Assembly (NCBI GenBank): GCA_035443945.1
Contig: DAOMNQ010000011.1
Location: 1-64,000 of the forward strand
Reading direction: 5' to 3'
Source of the DNA: CAADGN01 sp035443945
Lineage (GTDB): Bacteria > Planctomycetota > Phycisphaerae > Phycisphaerales > UBA1924
DNA length: 64,000 nt
The position numbers were made by a program, and so were the translations under genes. Under the pieces are notes generated by a model. That model was not told the origin of the DNA and did not search any database. It saw only the letters and a program-made list of their open reading frames with translations. Shown here in pieces: positions 1 through 7,589 of this stretch (position 1 is its first letter; every line of letters begins with the position of its first letter).

Positions 1-95
1 GCTAGGACAGGCGCGGACAGCCCGGTCTGCAACCCGAGGATCGGCAACCGGAACATGATGGAGCGGGTGCTATCACCGCCGACAGGGAGCGAGCA

Positions 96-1418
96 ATGCG
101 AATAGTCCGGCTGGCGTGGGTCGTGGGGGTCGCGGGGGTAGTGGGGGTGTTCGCGGGGTCGGCAGCCCTCGGGCAGCAGGCCGAGCGCACGGCGAAGTAC
201 ATGCGCGTCCGCGATGACGCCGGCGGTCTCGCCTCGACCCTCGAACTCTCCGTGCGAACGCTGACGCGGGCCGGTGCGCCGGTCGTGCACCTCGTCGGCG
301 CGGTCCACGTCGCGGACCAGTTCTACGACGACGTGCAGGCCTTCCTCGACGCCCAGGACCTCGTCCTCTACGAAGGCGTAGGCGGGCAGCGGCCCTTCAC
401 CGGCGGCGAAGCCGAGGGCGACGCGCTGAAGATCGAAGAGACCGAGGCCCGCCTCCGCTACACCTCGATGCTGCTCATCGCGGCCAAGCGTGAGTCGGGC
501 GCGTACCCCGCCACGCTCGACGCCCTGTCGCATGCCCTGCCGGGCGTGCACCCTTCGGTCATCGAGCGCGCGATCGTGGACGCCTGGGGCACACCGCTGA
601 TGGTGTGCATGGGCGAGGACGGGTTCCAGTTGATCAGCCTCGGCGCGGACGGCGAGCCGGGGGGCGAGGGCGCGGCGGCCGATCTCACCACCGCGTTCGA
701 GGGCGTGCGTGCGTCCGTTCAGCCCGACGTGCCGCGCCAGCCGGGGATTCAGCAGCAGTTGGCCGATGCCCTCGGGCTGGAGTTCCAGATGCGGGGCATC
801 GACTACGATCGCCGTCACTGGCGCAACAGCGACATGTCCGTCGAGGAGTTGCGATCGGTGCTCACCGGCGGCGGAACCGGCGGCGGAGGGGGCGAACCAG
901 AACCTGGCGAGGCGAACCCCGGTGATCAGCGGACCGCCGCCGCTGCGAACCAGTTGTTCCGCGCCCTCTCCGGCGAATCCATGATGTCGCGGATGGCGGG
1001 CGTGCTCCTGCGGTTCGTCGGCATGAACGAGGGGATGCGCACCACCGCCAAACTGGCCATGCTCGAGACGGTCGCCCGAGCGGACGAGATCCTCGAAGCC
1101 CAACTCGGAGAGGCCGGCAGACTGCTCGAAGTCCTCATCGTCGATCGCAACACCGTCGTGCTCGACGACCTCCGCCGCGTCATGGACGAGCGGCCCGGCG
1201 TCGAGAGCGTCGCTGTCTTCTACGGCGCGGGCCACTTCCCGGACCTCGAACGGCGCATGGTCGAGGAGATGGGCTTCGAGTTCGCCGGCGAGTTGTGGCT
1301 GCCGGCGATCACCGTCCGCCTCGACGAGGCCGGCCTCGACGCCGAGCAGGCCAAGGCCATGCGGGCCATGGTCTCGCGCATGCTCGACGCGCAGGCGAGA
1401 CCCGGCAGAGCGCGCTGA
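96..1418 (+). CDS. Secreted TraB/GumN-like protein with inserted T2SSG-like segment
   Basis: The 440-residue product starts with a signal peptide (about residues 1-27). TraB/GumN hallmarks are split over the protein: GAVH at 68-71 and the glutamate of LYEG (93) near the N-terminus, then Arg351 (DRNTVV) and GAGH at 377-380. Between them, about residues 115-202 read like the C-terminal part of a type II secretion pseudopilin (GAYPATLDAL, DAWGTPLMV, SLGADGEPGGEG, then a DLT stretch). TraB/GumN proteins are putative metalloprotease-like proteins; the substrate is unknown. A gggag ribosome-binding site precedes the ATG. It converges on ispG across a repeat-filled junction. Family assignment is by motif only. 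Confidence 0.75.
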   Translation: MRIVRLAWVVGVAGVVGVFAGSAALGQQAERTAKYMRVRDDAGGLASTLELSVRTLTRAGAPVVHLVGAVHVADQFYDDVQAFLDAQDLVLYEGVGGQRPFTGGEAEGDALKIEETEARLRYTSMLLIAAKRESGAYPATLDALSHALPGVHPSVIERAIVDAWGTPLMVCMGEDGFQLISLGADGEPGGEGAAADLTTAFEGVRASVQPDVPRQPGIQQQLADALGLEFQMRGIDYDRRHWRNSDMSVEELRSVLTGGGTGGGGGEPEPGEANPGDQRTAAAANQLFRALSGESMMSRMAGVLLRFVGMNEGMRTTAKLAMLETVARADEILEAQLGEAGRLLEVLIVDRNTVVLDDLRRVMDERPGVESVAVFYGAGHFPDLERRMVEEMGFEFAGELWLPAITVRLDEAGLDAEQAKAMRAMVSRMLDAQARPGRAR

Positions 1419-1428
1419 CGCGCCGGCG

Positions 1429-1570
1429 CAACGAGCCGCGCGCGTAAGCAAGCGGTTGACGAGGATGAACCGCTCCCTCACGGTCGCGGCTCGTTGGAAA
1501 CCGGAACCGCTCCCTCACGGTCGCGGCTCGTTGGAAACCGGAACCGCTCCCTCACGGTCGCGGCTCGTTG
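1429..1570. repeat. Palindrome plus 37-bp tandem repeats between convergent genes
   Basis: Three copies of a 29-nt core (aaccgctccctcacggtcgc..., positions 1468-1496, 1505-1533, 1542-1570) recur with an exact 37-bp period. The first copy pairs with an upstream arm at 1429-1457 (24 of 29 positions complementary, 10-nt loop), forming a long hairpin. The element lies wholly in the junction where the TraB-like gene and ispG converge, so a bidirectional terminator role is plausible. A further core copy is at 4584-4611. Confidence 0.9.
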
Positions 1571-1579
1571 CTCCACGCA

Positions 1580-2872
1580 TCATGTGGTCCGGATCGTGAT
1601 CGGCGTCGAGCGCGCTCGCTCCGCCGCCATCTTCTCCCACCCGCTCCCGAGTTTGCCCAGCGGGTCCGGCGGCACGATGCTGACCTTCTTCTCCCCAAGC
1701 CGCGCCTCCCCCCGGCGCACACGCTCCTGGAACGCCAGGCACTCGTCGAGCAGGCGTGGCAGGATGTCGCTCTCGGGCACGTTTGCGACGCGCTCGCCCT
1801 GCACATAGATGATGCCGCGCCGATCCCCCGCGAAGACGGCCACGTCCGCCCCCTCCGCCTCCCCCGGCCCGTTCACCACGCACCCCATGACGGCCACCTT
1901 GATCGGCAGTTCCACGCGCTCCGCGAGCGTCCGCCGAACCTCCTGCACCAGCGTGAACAGGTCCACCTGGATGCGCCCGCACGTCGGGCACGCGATCAGT
2001 TCCACCCCCTTGCGCTCGCGCAGCCCCAGCGAGTAGAGCAGTTCCAGCCCGTCCTCCACCTCGCCCACGTGGTCCGACGCGTACGAGATGCGGATCGTGT
2101 CCCCCACCCCGTTGGCCAGCAGCGTGCCCAGCGCGGCGACCGACCGGATGCACCCCGTCTCGCGCGGCCCCGCGTGCGTCACGCCCAGGTGCAGCGGGTG
2201 GTCGAAACGCCGCGAGATCTCGGTGTAGGCGTCGATGGTCAGCGCGGCGTCCATGCTCTTGGCGCTGATCACCACGTCGCGGAAGTCCTCCTCGTAGAAG
2301 ATGTCGAGGTACTCCTCGAGTTTCGTCACCATGATGGCGAGCAGGTACCCGTGCTTGTGCTCGCTGAAGACCGCGCCGAGTTCCTTCAGCCGCTTCTGCT
2401 TGTCGCGCCGCTCGACGATCGAGCCTTCGTTGACGCCGACACGAATCGGGATGCCCGCGGCCTTGCACGCCCGGATCACCTCCACCACCTGCGCGCGGTC
2501 GCTGATGTTCCCCGGGTTCAGGCGGATCTTGTGGACCCCGGCCTCGACGGCCTCCAGCGCCCGCTGGAAGTGGAAGTGCACGTCGGCCACGATCGGCACG
2601 CCGGTGCGGGCGAGAATCTCGGGCAGGGCCACCGTGTCCTTCTTCTCCGGGACGGCGACGCGCACGATGTCCGCCCCCGCCGCGTGCAGCCGGTCGATCT
2701 CCGCGACGCAGGCGTCCACGTCGTGCGTGTACCCGGCGGTCATGGTCTGGACGGAGACCGGCGCGGGCGCGGTCGCCCGCCCCGAAGAGTCCGTCAGCCC
2801 GCCGCCGATCTGCACGATGCCCGTGCGGGCGTCGCCGACGTAGACAGGGCGGGTTGGGCGTCGCGGGGTCAT
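1580..2872 (-). CDS. ispG: 4-hydroxy-3-methylbut-2-enyl diphosphate synthase (flavodoxin)
   Basis: IspG (GcpE) converts methylerythritol cyclodiphosphate to HMBPP in the non-mevalonate isoprenoid pathway, using a 4Fe-4S cluster in the cytosol. The 430-residue protein has the N-terminal barrel (PIVADVHFHF, KIRLNPGNI) and the C-terminal cluster domain with Cys295 and Cys298 in CPTCGR, Cys331 and Glu338 in GCVVNGPGE: the three cluster cysteines and the fourth ligand of the family. The length fits the bacterial short form. It is transcribed away from the GNAT gene across a 147-bp divergent gap. The last ~25 residues are a poorly conserved tail. Confidence 0.97.
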   Translation of the reverse strand: MTPRRPTRPVYVGDARTGIVQIGGGLTDSSGRATAPAPVSVQTMTAGYTHDVDACVAEIDRLHAAGADIVRVAVPEKKDTVALPEILARTGVPIVADVHFHFQRALEAVEAGVHKIRLNPGNISDRAQVVEVIRACKAAGIPIRVGVNEGSIVERRDKQKRLKELGAVFSEHKHGYLLAIMVTKLEEYLDIFYEEDFRDVVISAKSMDAALTIDAYTEISRRFDHPLHLGVTHAGPRETGCIRSVAALGTLLANGVGDTIRISYASDHVGEVEDGLELLYSLGLRERKGVELIACPTCGRIQVDLFTLVQEVRRTLAERVELPIKVAVMGCVVNGPGEAEGADVAVFAGDRRGIIYVQGERVANVPESDILPRLLDECLAFQERVRRGEARLGEKKVSIVPPDPLGKLGSGWEKMAAERARSTPITIRTT

Positions 2873-3019
2873 GGCGGGGGATGGTAGGGAGGAGGCCGGC
2901 TTGCTACGCTCGTGCCGCCCCGGTTCGGGGGCGTTCGGACCGGGGAATCAGTGCCCCCGTCAGCGACTCATCCCCGGCGTCGGCACGGAAGCAATAGGAA
3001 AGGTCGAGGTCGTCTTCGA

Positions 3020-3502
3020 ATGATCCGAGTCCGGCGCATCACCACCGTCGATCCCCTCTACGAGCAGGAGTGCGCCCTGCGCGACGCCGTGCTGCTGCGC
3101 CCGATCGGCCTCTCGATGGAGTGGTTCCTCCGCGAGTACCCGATCGACGCCCGGGCCGAGCACTTCGTCGCCGTCTTCGATCATCCCTCCGGGCCGCGAG
3201 TGATCGGCTGCGCCCTGCTCATCCCCGACTATCCCGACCCCGGCGTCGGCAAGTTGATGCAGATGGCCGTGGACCTCCAGCGCCAGGGCGAGGGTATAGG
3301 CCGACGGCTGGTCGTGGAACTCGAGCGCCGCGCCTTCGGCGAACTCGCCCTGCGCGAGGTCTTCTGCCACGCCCGCGACGACGCGATGGGGTTCTATAGC
3401 AGGCTCGGCTGGCGCATCGACGGCGAGCAGTTCACCGAGGTCGGCGTGCCCCACCACCGCATGTGCCTGACCCCCCCCGACGGGGAAGACGAGGGGGAAT
3501 AG
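3020..3502 (+). CDS. GNAT family N-acetyltransferase
   Basis: A 160-residue protein with the GNAT core: a beta-strand with the acetyl-CoA pyrophosphate loop QRQGEGIGRRLV (Q-x-x-G-x-G/A type) and a C-terminal HARDDAMGFYSRLGWRI segment typical of the family's last helix and strand. It would transfer an acyl group from CoA to an unknown amine. The ATG at 3020 is chosen because the reading frame upstream (open from 2912) is low-complexity Arg/Pro-rich sequence and a gaggt motif lies upstream of 3020. It sits alone between ispG and the Fur-like gene. Confidence 0.85.
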   Translation: MIRVRRITTVDPLYEQECALRDAVLLRPIGLSMEWFLREYPIDARAEHFVAVFDHPSGPRVIGCALLIPDYPDPGVGKLMQMAVDLQRQGEGIGRRLVVELERRAFGELALREVFCHARDDAMGFYSRLGWRIDGEQFTEVGVPHHRMCLTPPDGEDEGE

Positions 3503-3593
3503 GTGGAGTCTCCCGGCGTTCGTGGTCCGGGCGGCCCGGTGCGCCAATGATTCCGCAGGATTCCAACTATGCCGGGCGGGGAAGGCGGTCGAG

Positions 3594-4031
3594 GTGCACC
3601 AACAGGCTGAGTGCGTTCGAGAAGTCTTCAGGCGGTACGGCCTGCGCTGCACGCGTCAGCGCGAAGTGCTGTACGACGCCCTCGCCGCCTCCCGCTCGCA
3701 CCCCACGGCCGAGGAACTCTTCGAGTCGGTGCGCAACGAGGACGAGAGCCTCAGCCTCGCCACCGTCTACAACACGCTCGAAGCCTTTACCCAGGCCGGC
3801 CTCTGCCGGCGCATCCCGTCGACGAACGGCAACGGGGCGTGCCGATTCGACGCCGAGGTCCACCAGCACGTCCACCTCGCCATGCCGGACGGCCGCGTCC
3901 TCGACGTTCCCGAGGAACTCGGCGAGAAACTCATGCGGTGCTCCACCATCGGCGAGATCGCACGCCGCATGGGCCTGGACCTCTCCAAGGTGAGCGTGCA
4001 ACTGGTGGTGGGGGAGAGGCCCGAGGCCTGA
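3594..4031 (+). CDS. Fur-family transcriptional regulator
   Basis: Fur-family proteins are metal-responsive DNA-binding repressors. The product has the winged-helix signature (RYGLRCTRQREVLYDAL, SHPTAEELFESV, LSLATVYNTLEAFTQAGL) followed by a histidine-rich metal-site region (EVHQHVHLAMPDG). It lacks the CxxC pairs that hold structural zinc in most Fur/PerR proteins. The GTG at 3594 is preferred: it is preceded by a ggaagg-type ribosome-binding site and gives 145 residues, the family's usual size; an in-frame GTG at 3522 would add 24 unlike residues. The sensed metal cannot be deduced. Confidence 0.85.
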   Translation: MHQQAECVREVFRRYGLRCTRQREVLYDALAASRSHPTAEELFESVRNEDESLSLATVYNTLEAFTQAGLCRRIPSTNGNGACRFDAEVHQHVHLAMPDGRVLDVPEELGEKLMRCSTIGEIARRMGLDLSKVSVQLVVGERPEA

Positions 4032-4062
4032 GGCCTGGTGCCTTGGACTTGTCGCCTCGGGC
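4019..4062. repeat. Heptamer word array with 9-bp inverted ends
   Basis: Five consecutive 7-bp words (GAGGCCT, GAGGCCT, GGTGCCT, TGGACTT, GTCGCCT; 4023-4057) overlap the stop region of the Fur-like gene. The array is flanked by a perfect inverted repeat, GCCCGAGGC at 4019-4027 and GCCTCGGGC at 4054-4062, so it can form a hairpin between the Fur-like and PilZ genes. Confidence 0.7.
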
Positions 4063-4082
4063 GTGTGGCGGCAGGGTCTTCG

Positions 4083-4110
4083 TGAAGTTCGCCGGTCGAT
4101 GGGCCGATAG
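4083..4110 (+). promoter_or_regulatory. Candidate sigma-28 (FliA/WhiG) promoter of the PilZ gene
   Basis: TGAAGTTC at 4083-4090, 12 nt, then GCCGATAG at 4103-4110. The known FliA pattern is TAAAGTTT, 11 nt, GCCGATAA; WhiG-type promoters tolerate a slightly longer spacer. The PilZ start codon lies 52 nt beyond. The match is by eye and untested. Confidence 0.4.
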
Positions 4111-4162
4111 GAGGGGGGAGAGCGTGCGCCCGTGCGGCGTTGTGCGCTCCCGGGAGTCGGCC

Positions 4163-4549
4163 ATGCAGACCAGCAACGGAGCGGAGCGGCGGCAGTTCGA
4201 ACGCATCGCCCTCAAGCCCATGTACACGCCCGTCAGCGTGCGCGTCGGCGAGACCGCCGCATGGCTCGAAGGCCACGCCTACGACGTCTCCGAGGGCGGC
4301 GTGCAACTCGAACTCGACGCGCCGATCATGCCCGGCACGCCGGTCGTGGTCCGCATCACGCTGCCCAGGGCCGCCGCCCGCGATGAACGCGACGTCTCCG
4401 CCGTCGGCAACGTCGTCTGGACCGACGACGACGGCGTGGACGGCCCGGTGCGCATGGCCGTCGTCTTCTCGAAGTTCACCGAGCAGGACGGGCGCGAGCG
4501 ACTCCGGCGCACCCTCGAGGCCTCCGGCCCGACGCGCCGCGCTGCGTGA
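4163..4549 (+). CDS. Single-domain PilZ protein (c-di-GMP receptor candidate)
   Basis: The 128-residue protein is essentially one PilZ domain. Both c-di-GMP-binding signatures are present: RxxxR in RRQFERIAL near the N-terminus and DxSxxG in YDVSEGGVQ, followed by the beta-barrel strands (GTPVVVRITLP, VGNVVWTDD, MAVVFSKF). It probably transmits c-di-GMP levels to an unknown partner. The ATG at 4163 follows a gggag site; the frame is open far upstream but that part overlaps the Fur-like gene. A sigma-28-like promoter match upstream suggests co-expression with flagellar genes. Confidence 0.85.
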   Translation: MQTSNGAERRQFERIALKPMYTPVSVRVGETAAWLEGHAYDVSEGGVQLELDAPIMPGTPVVVRITLPRAAARDERDVSAVGNVVWTDDDGVDGPVRMAVVFSKFTEQDGRERLRRTLEASGPTRRAA

Positions 4550-4583
4550 GCGAGGGTGAGACGTTCCGAATGGATGCACGAAC

Positions 4584-4611
4584 GGAACCGCTCCCTCACG
4601 GTCGCCGCTCG
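4584..4611. repeat. Additional copy of the dispersed ccgctccctcacggtcg element
   Basis: This stretch matches the core of the 1429-1570 element with one or two changes (gtcgccgctcg instead of gtcgcggctcg). A degraded complementary arm lies upstream around 4546-4570, overlapping the end of the PilZ gene. It ends just before the obg start. Confidence 0.8.
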
Positions 4612-4628
4612 TGGCGTACCCTTCCCGC

Positions 4629-5660
4629 GTGTTCATCGACGAAGCCGTCATCGAAGTCCGGGCCGGCAAGGGCGGCGACGGGTGCGTCTCCTTCCGACGC
4701 GCCAAGTACGTCCCCAAGGGCGGCCCCGACGGCGGCGACGGCGGCGACGGTGGCTCCGTAATCCTCGAAGTCGACGAGGGCCTCAACACGCTCCTCGACT
4801 TCAGGGGCACCCACCACTGGGCCGCCGAGGACGGCGAGCCGGGCCACGGCAGCCAGATGTTCGGCAAAGGCGGCGAGGACCGCGTCATCCGAATGCCGCC
4901 CGGCACCATGGTCTTCGACGCCGACACCGGCGAACTCCTCTGCGACCTGCGCCCGGGCGACCGCGTCGTCATCGCGCGCGGCGGCAGGGGGGGGTTCGGC
5001 AACGAGCACTTCAAGGGACCGACCAACCAGACGCCGCGCAACGCGGATCCGGGCGAACCCGGCGAGCAGCGCACCCTCCGCCTCGAACTGCGGCTGATGG
5101 CGGACGTCGGGCTGGTCGGGCTGCCGAACGCCGGCAAGAGCACGCTGCTCGCGGCCGTCACGCGGGCGACGCCCAAAATCGCGGACTACCCCTTCACCAC
5201 GCTCGCCCCGCACCTGGGCATCGCCGAACTGGACGCGGAGCGGCGCATCGTGCTGGCGGATGTGCCCGGGCTGATCGAGGGCGCGGCCGAGGGCGCGGGC
5301 CTCGGGCACGAGTTCCTGCGCCACCTTGGGCGGACGCGAGCGCTCGTCCATCTCGTGGACGTGCAGCCGCCGGACGGCTCAAGCCCCGTCGAGAACTACA
5401 GAACCGTGCGGGCGGAACTGCTCGCGTATTCGCCCGCGCTGGCGGAGAAGCCCGAGATCATCGCCCTGAACAAGATCGACCTGCTGCCCGAGGGGAACCC
5501 ACGCGAGGAAGCGGTGCGTTCGTTCAAGCGCGCCCTGCGAACGGAAACGGATGCCGAGGTGGTGGCGGTGAGCGGCGCGGCACGGCTCGGTCTGCGCGAA
5601 CTGCTGGAAAAGGTGTGGGAGGTGCTGAAGGGAGAGGGCGTCAGGAAAGAGGCGTGGTGA
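4629..5660 (+). CDS. obg: Obg family GTPase
   Basis: Obg/CgtA is a ribosome-associated GTPase needed for large-subunit maturation and stress signalling. The glycine-rich N-terminal Obg fold is present (AGKGGDGCVSFRR, KGGPDGGDGGDGG), followed by the G domain: G1 GLPNAGKST (about 164-172), switch motif DYPFTTL, G3 DVPGLIEGA (from 211) and G4 NKID (281-284). The protein ends after the G domain, so the variable C-terminal OCT domain is missing. GTG 4629 is chosen because it gives the canonical FIDEAVIEVRAG start; an earlier GTG (4611) falls in the repeat copy. The 3' end overlaps the convergent tlyA-like gene by 20 bp. Confidence 0.95.
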   Translation: MFIDEAVIEVRAGKGGDGCVSFRRAKYVPKGGPDGGDGGDGGSVILEVDEGLNTLLDFRGTHHWAAEDGEPGHGSQMFGKGGEDRVIRMPPGTMVFDADTGELLCDLRPGDRVVIARGGRGGFGNEHFKGPTNQTPRNADPGEPGEQRTLRLELRLMADVGLVGLPNAGKSTLLAAVTRATPKIADYPFTTLAPHLGIAELDAERRIVLADVPGLIEGAAEGAGLGHEFLRHLGRTRALVHLVDVQPPDGSSPVENYRTVRAELLAYSPALAEKPEIIALNKIDLLPEGNPREEAVRSFKRALRTETDAEVVAVSGAARLGLRELLEKVWEVLKGEGVRKEAW

Positions 5661-6276
5661 TCAGCGCCAACCATTCTGCGTTCCCCGCCCCGCCTCTGCC
5701 CCCGCCGCGGATGGGGCTGCGGGTGAGGGCGGCGACGGCGTGCCCCGCGCCGCGCAGCCTCTCGACCACGGCGTTGGCGATCATCTCGCCTTCGTCATCG
5801 GGCAGCACGCCGCCGCGCGCCATCCGGGCGAACTCCGCCCGGTCGATCTCGTAGTGCGGCTTGATCAGCGTGATGATCCGCCCGCCCGCCCGCAGCCACC
5901 GCAGCGCGGCAGGGATGGCGTGCGATTGCCGCGTCCACCCGAGATCGATCACCACCAGGTCCACGCCCCCAGGCGCAGGCTCCGCGTGCAGCGCGTTCGT
6001 CCGCTCCATGACGACGACGCGCGGGTCGTTGCGGAGTTTCCAGGCGAGTTGGCCGTAGGCCGTGTCCACGGCGTACACGCGCGCAGCACCCGCCTGCAGC
6101 AGGCAGTCCGTGAACCCCCCCGTGGACGCCCCGAGATCGGCGCACACCAGCCCCGCAACGTCAATGCCGAAGTGGTCGAGGGCGTGCCGGAGTTTTTCCC
6201 CGCCGCGAGAGACGTACTCGGTGCCGCCCCGATCTTGATGCCTTGATGCCTCGGTCCCTTGATCCCTCTCCCCCAC
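5641..6276 (-). CDS. TlyA-like rRNA methyltransferase lacking the S4 domain
   Basis: TlyA proteins are FtsJ-fold 2'-O-methyltransferases of rRNA, normally an N-terminal S4 RNA-binding domain plus a Rossmann domain. Here the conserved part begins at once with EYVSRGGEKLRHALDHFG, then the SAM-binding ADLGASTGGFTDCLL, YGQLAWKLRNDPRV, VIDLGW and LIKPHYE motifs. No S4 domain precedes it: the first ~20 codons from GTG 6276 are encoded by an octamer repeat tract, and further upstream is the lpxI-like gene. It may be an N-terminally truncated but active enzyme, or a degraded gene. The start codon is uncertain. Confidence 0.75.
   Translation of the reverse strand: MGERDQGTEASRHQDRGGTEYVSRGGEKLRHALDHFGIDVAGLVCADLGASTGGFTDCLLQAGAARVYAVDTAYGQLAWKLRNDPRVVVMERTNALHAEPAPGGVDLVVIDLGWTRQSHAIPAALRWLRAGGRIITLIKPHYEIDRAEFARMARGGVLPDDEGEMIANAVVERLRGAGHAVAALTRSPIRGGGRGGAGNAEWLALITTPLS
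6234..6273. repeat. Octamer word array at the 5' end of the tlyA-like gene
   Basis: Five 8-bp words in series on the + strand: CTTGATGC, CTTGATGC, CTCGGTCC, CTTGATCC, CTCTCCCC. The array encodes the first residues of the tlyA-like product (GERDQGTEASRHQD) and abuts the end of the lpxI-like gene. Confidence 0.8.
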
Positions 6277-6277
6277 A

Positions 6278-7231
6278 TCACACCCCGACCGCGGACCCTG
6301 CCGGAGCGACGTAGATGCCGGACTTCGGGGCCGTGACGATGGTCGGGGCGCGATGGGCCGTCGGCACGCCCACCACGGCGATGCCGAGTTCATCGGCGCG
6401 CCGGATCATCTCGTCCTTGTCGAGCATGATCACGTCGCCCGCCGCGACCGCCAGGCACCGCCCGCCCGCCTCGTGCAGCAGTTCGATCGTCCGCACGCCG
6501 ACCGTCGGCACGTCCGACCGGCGGTCGTGCCCGGCCCGCGCGCCCTTGCACAGCGTCCAGCCCTTCGCGCGGCAGAGTTGCCCGGCGCGCTCGATCATCC
6601 GGTCCGTCCCCTCCACAGCCTCCACCGCGATCACGTCGCGCTCGCGCACCGCGATCGCCTGCCCGACGTCCAGCCGGAGCATCTGCATCAGCAGCGGCCA
6701 GACGAAGTCGATGTCCGCGGCCTGCTCGGCGCTCGGCCGGCGCCGCGTCATCACGCCCGCGGTCGAGAGTTGGTCCGGGATCGGAGCGGTCGAGTCCATG
6801 AGCGAGACTCCCCAGTGTTCGAGTTCCTCCGCGATCGCCGTCAGCACCGCGCTCGACCGCCGGTCGTGGCGCAGGTGCCGGAACCACGCGACCGCCGTTC
6901 GCCAGTCGGGCACATAACGGAGAATGCGGAACGGGTCGTGCATCAGCCGCGCCTTGTCCACCCGCCCGACCATGATGGCGTGATGCACGCCGATGCGAGC
7001 GAGGGTGCGACCCCACGAGCCGACCCGCAGCAGCCCGACCTCGCGGAACGTCGCGCACAACGGCGGCAGTTCGGCGTCGTACTGGCGGGCGAGGCCCAGC
7101 CCGTGGACCGGGTGCCCGGCCGCGTTCAGCCCACGAGCGATCAGGATGGGCAGCCGCCCACCCCCCGCGATCAGGCCCACGGGGGTGGGCGGCGGGGGGG
7201 GATCGGGCAGGATGGTCAGAGAGGGGGTCAT
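6278..7231 (-). CDS. LpxI-like UDP-2,3-diacylglucosamine pyrophosphatase (DUF1009)
   Basis: LpxI hydrolyses UDP-2,3-diacylglucosamine to lipid X in lipid A synthesis. The 317-residue product shows the family's N-terminal GLIAGGGRLPILIA, the VHHAIMVGRVDK segment, and the C-terminal domain with GTDRMIERAGQL, VPTVGVRTIELLHEAGG and AGDVIMLDKDEMI. Length is a little above the usual ~270-300 because of a proline-rich N-terminus. The ATG at 7231 is preferred over an upstream in-frame start that would read through the divergent promoter gap. The stop almost touches the tlyA-like start, so the two are probably cotranscribed. Its presence suggests a lipid A-like outer membrane. Confidence 0.85.
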   Translation of the reverse strand: MTPSLTILPDPPPPPTPVGLIAGGGRLPILIARGLNAAGHPVHGLGLARQYDAELPPLCATFREVGLLRVGSWGRTLARIGVHHAIMVGRVDKARLMHDPFRILRYVPDWRTAVAWFRHLRHDRRSSAVLTAIAEELEHWGVSLMDSTAPIPDQLSTAGVMTRRRPSAEQAADIDFVWPLLMQMLRLDVGQAIAVRERDVIAVEAVEGTDRMIERAGQLCRAKGWTLCKGARAGHDRRSDVPTVGVRTIELLHEAGGRCLAVAAGDVIMLDKDEMIRRADELGIAVVGVPTAHRAPTIVTAPKSGIYVAPAGSAVGV

Positions 7232-7349
7232 CGCGTCGTCGGGCCGGTCAGCCGATCGCAAGTCTAGCGGGTGGGGGGACGTAGCGTCCCGGACGGCTCC
7301 CATGCCGCTCAGCCGGTCTCCCGGCGACGGCCGATAGTTGTTTCGGCAC

Positions 7350-7589
7350 ATGACGCCTCGCGGGACCAACTCGACGCGAACCGGAGCCGTCGGCAGGCCG
7401 TGGCTCGGTGTACGTTTCGAATGCGCAGGGGTTTACGTGCGCGTCTACCGCAACCCGAACGCGACCGCCTACCTCGCGCAGTGCCCCTGCTGCGGCCGCA
7501 GCGTGCGGTTCCGCGTCGGCCCGGGGGGAACCGCCGAACGCTTCTTTACGGTGAACTGCGGGCCGGGCCGCTACACTCGGAGGCCATGA
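7350..7589 (+). CDS. Small zinc-ribbon-like conserved hypothetical protein
   Basis: This 79-residue protein contains GRPWLGVRFECAGVYVRVYR and a CPCC motif (AQCPCCGRSVRFRV) ending in FFTVNCG. The pattern resembles small conserved proteins I associate with planctomycetes, but no function is known. Cys residues at CPCC plus the upstream and downstream single cysteines could bind a metal. ATG 7350 is preferred to a TTG at 7338. Its TGA overlaps the ATG of the next gene (ATGA), a sign that it is real and translationally coupled. Confidence 0.7.
   Translation: MTPRGTNSTRTGAVGRPWLGVRFECAGVYVRVYRNPNATAYLAQCPCCGRSVRFRVGPGGTAERFFTVNCGPGRYTRRP

Noticed and set aside
1468..1570. CRISPR-like repeat array
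   Set aside because: The 37-bp repeats are direct and adjacent, with no unique spacers between them and no cas genes nearby.
3522..3593. Upstream GTG as the Fur-like start
   Set aside because: The extra 24 residues do not resemble the family, and the GTG at 3594 has the better ribosome-binding site.
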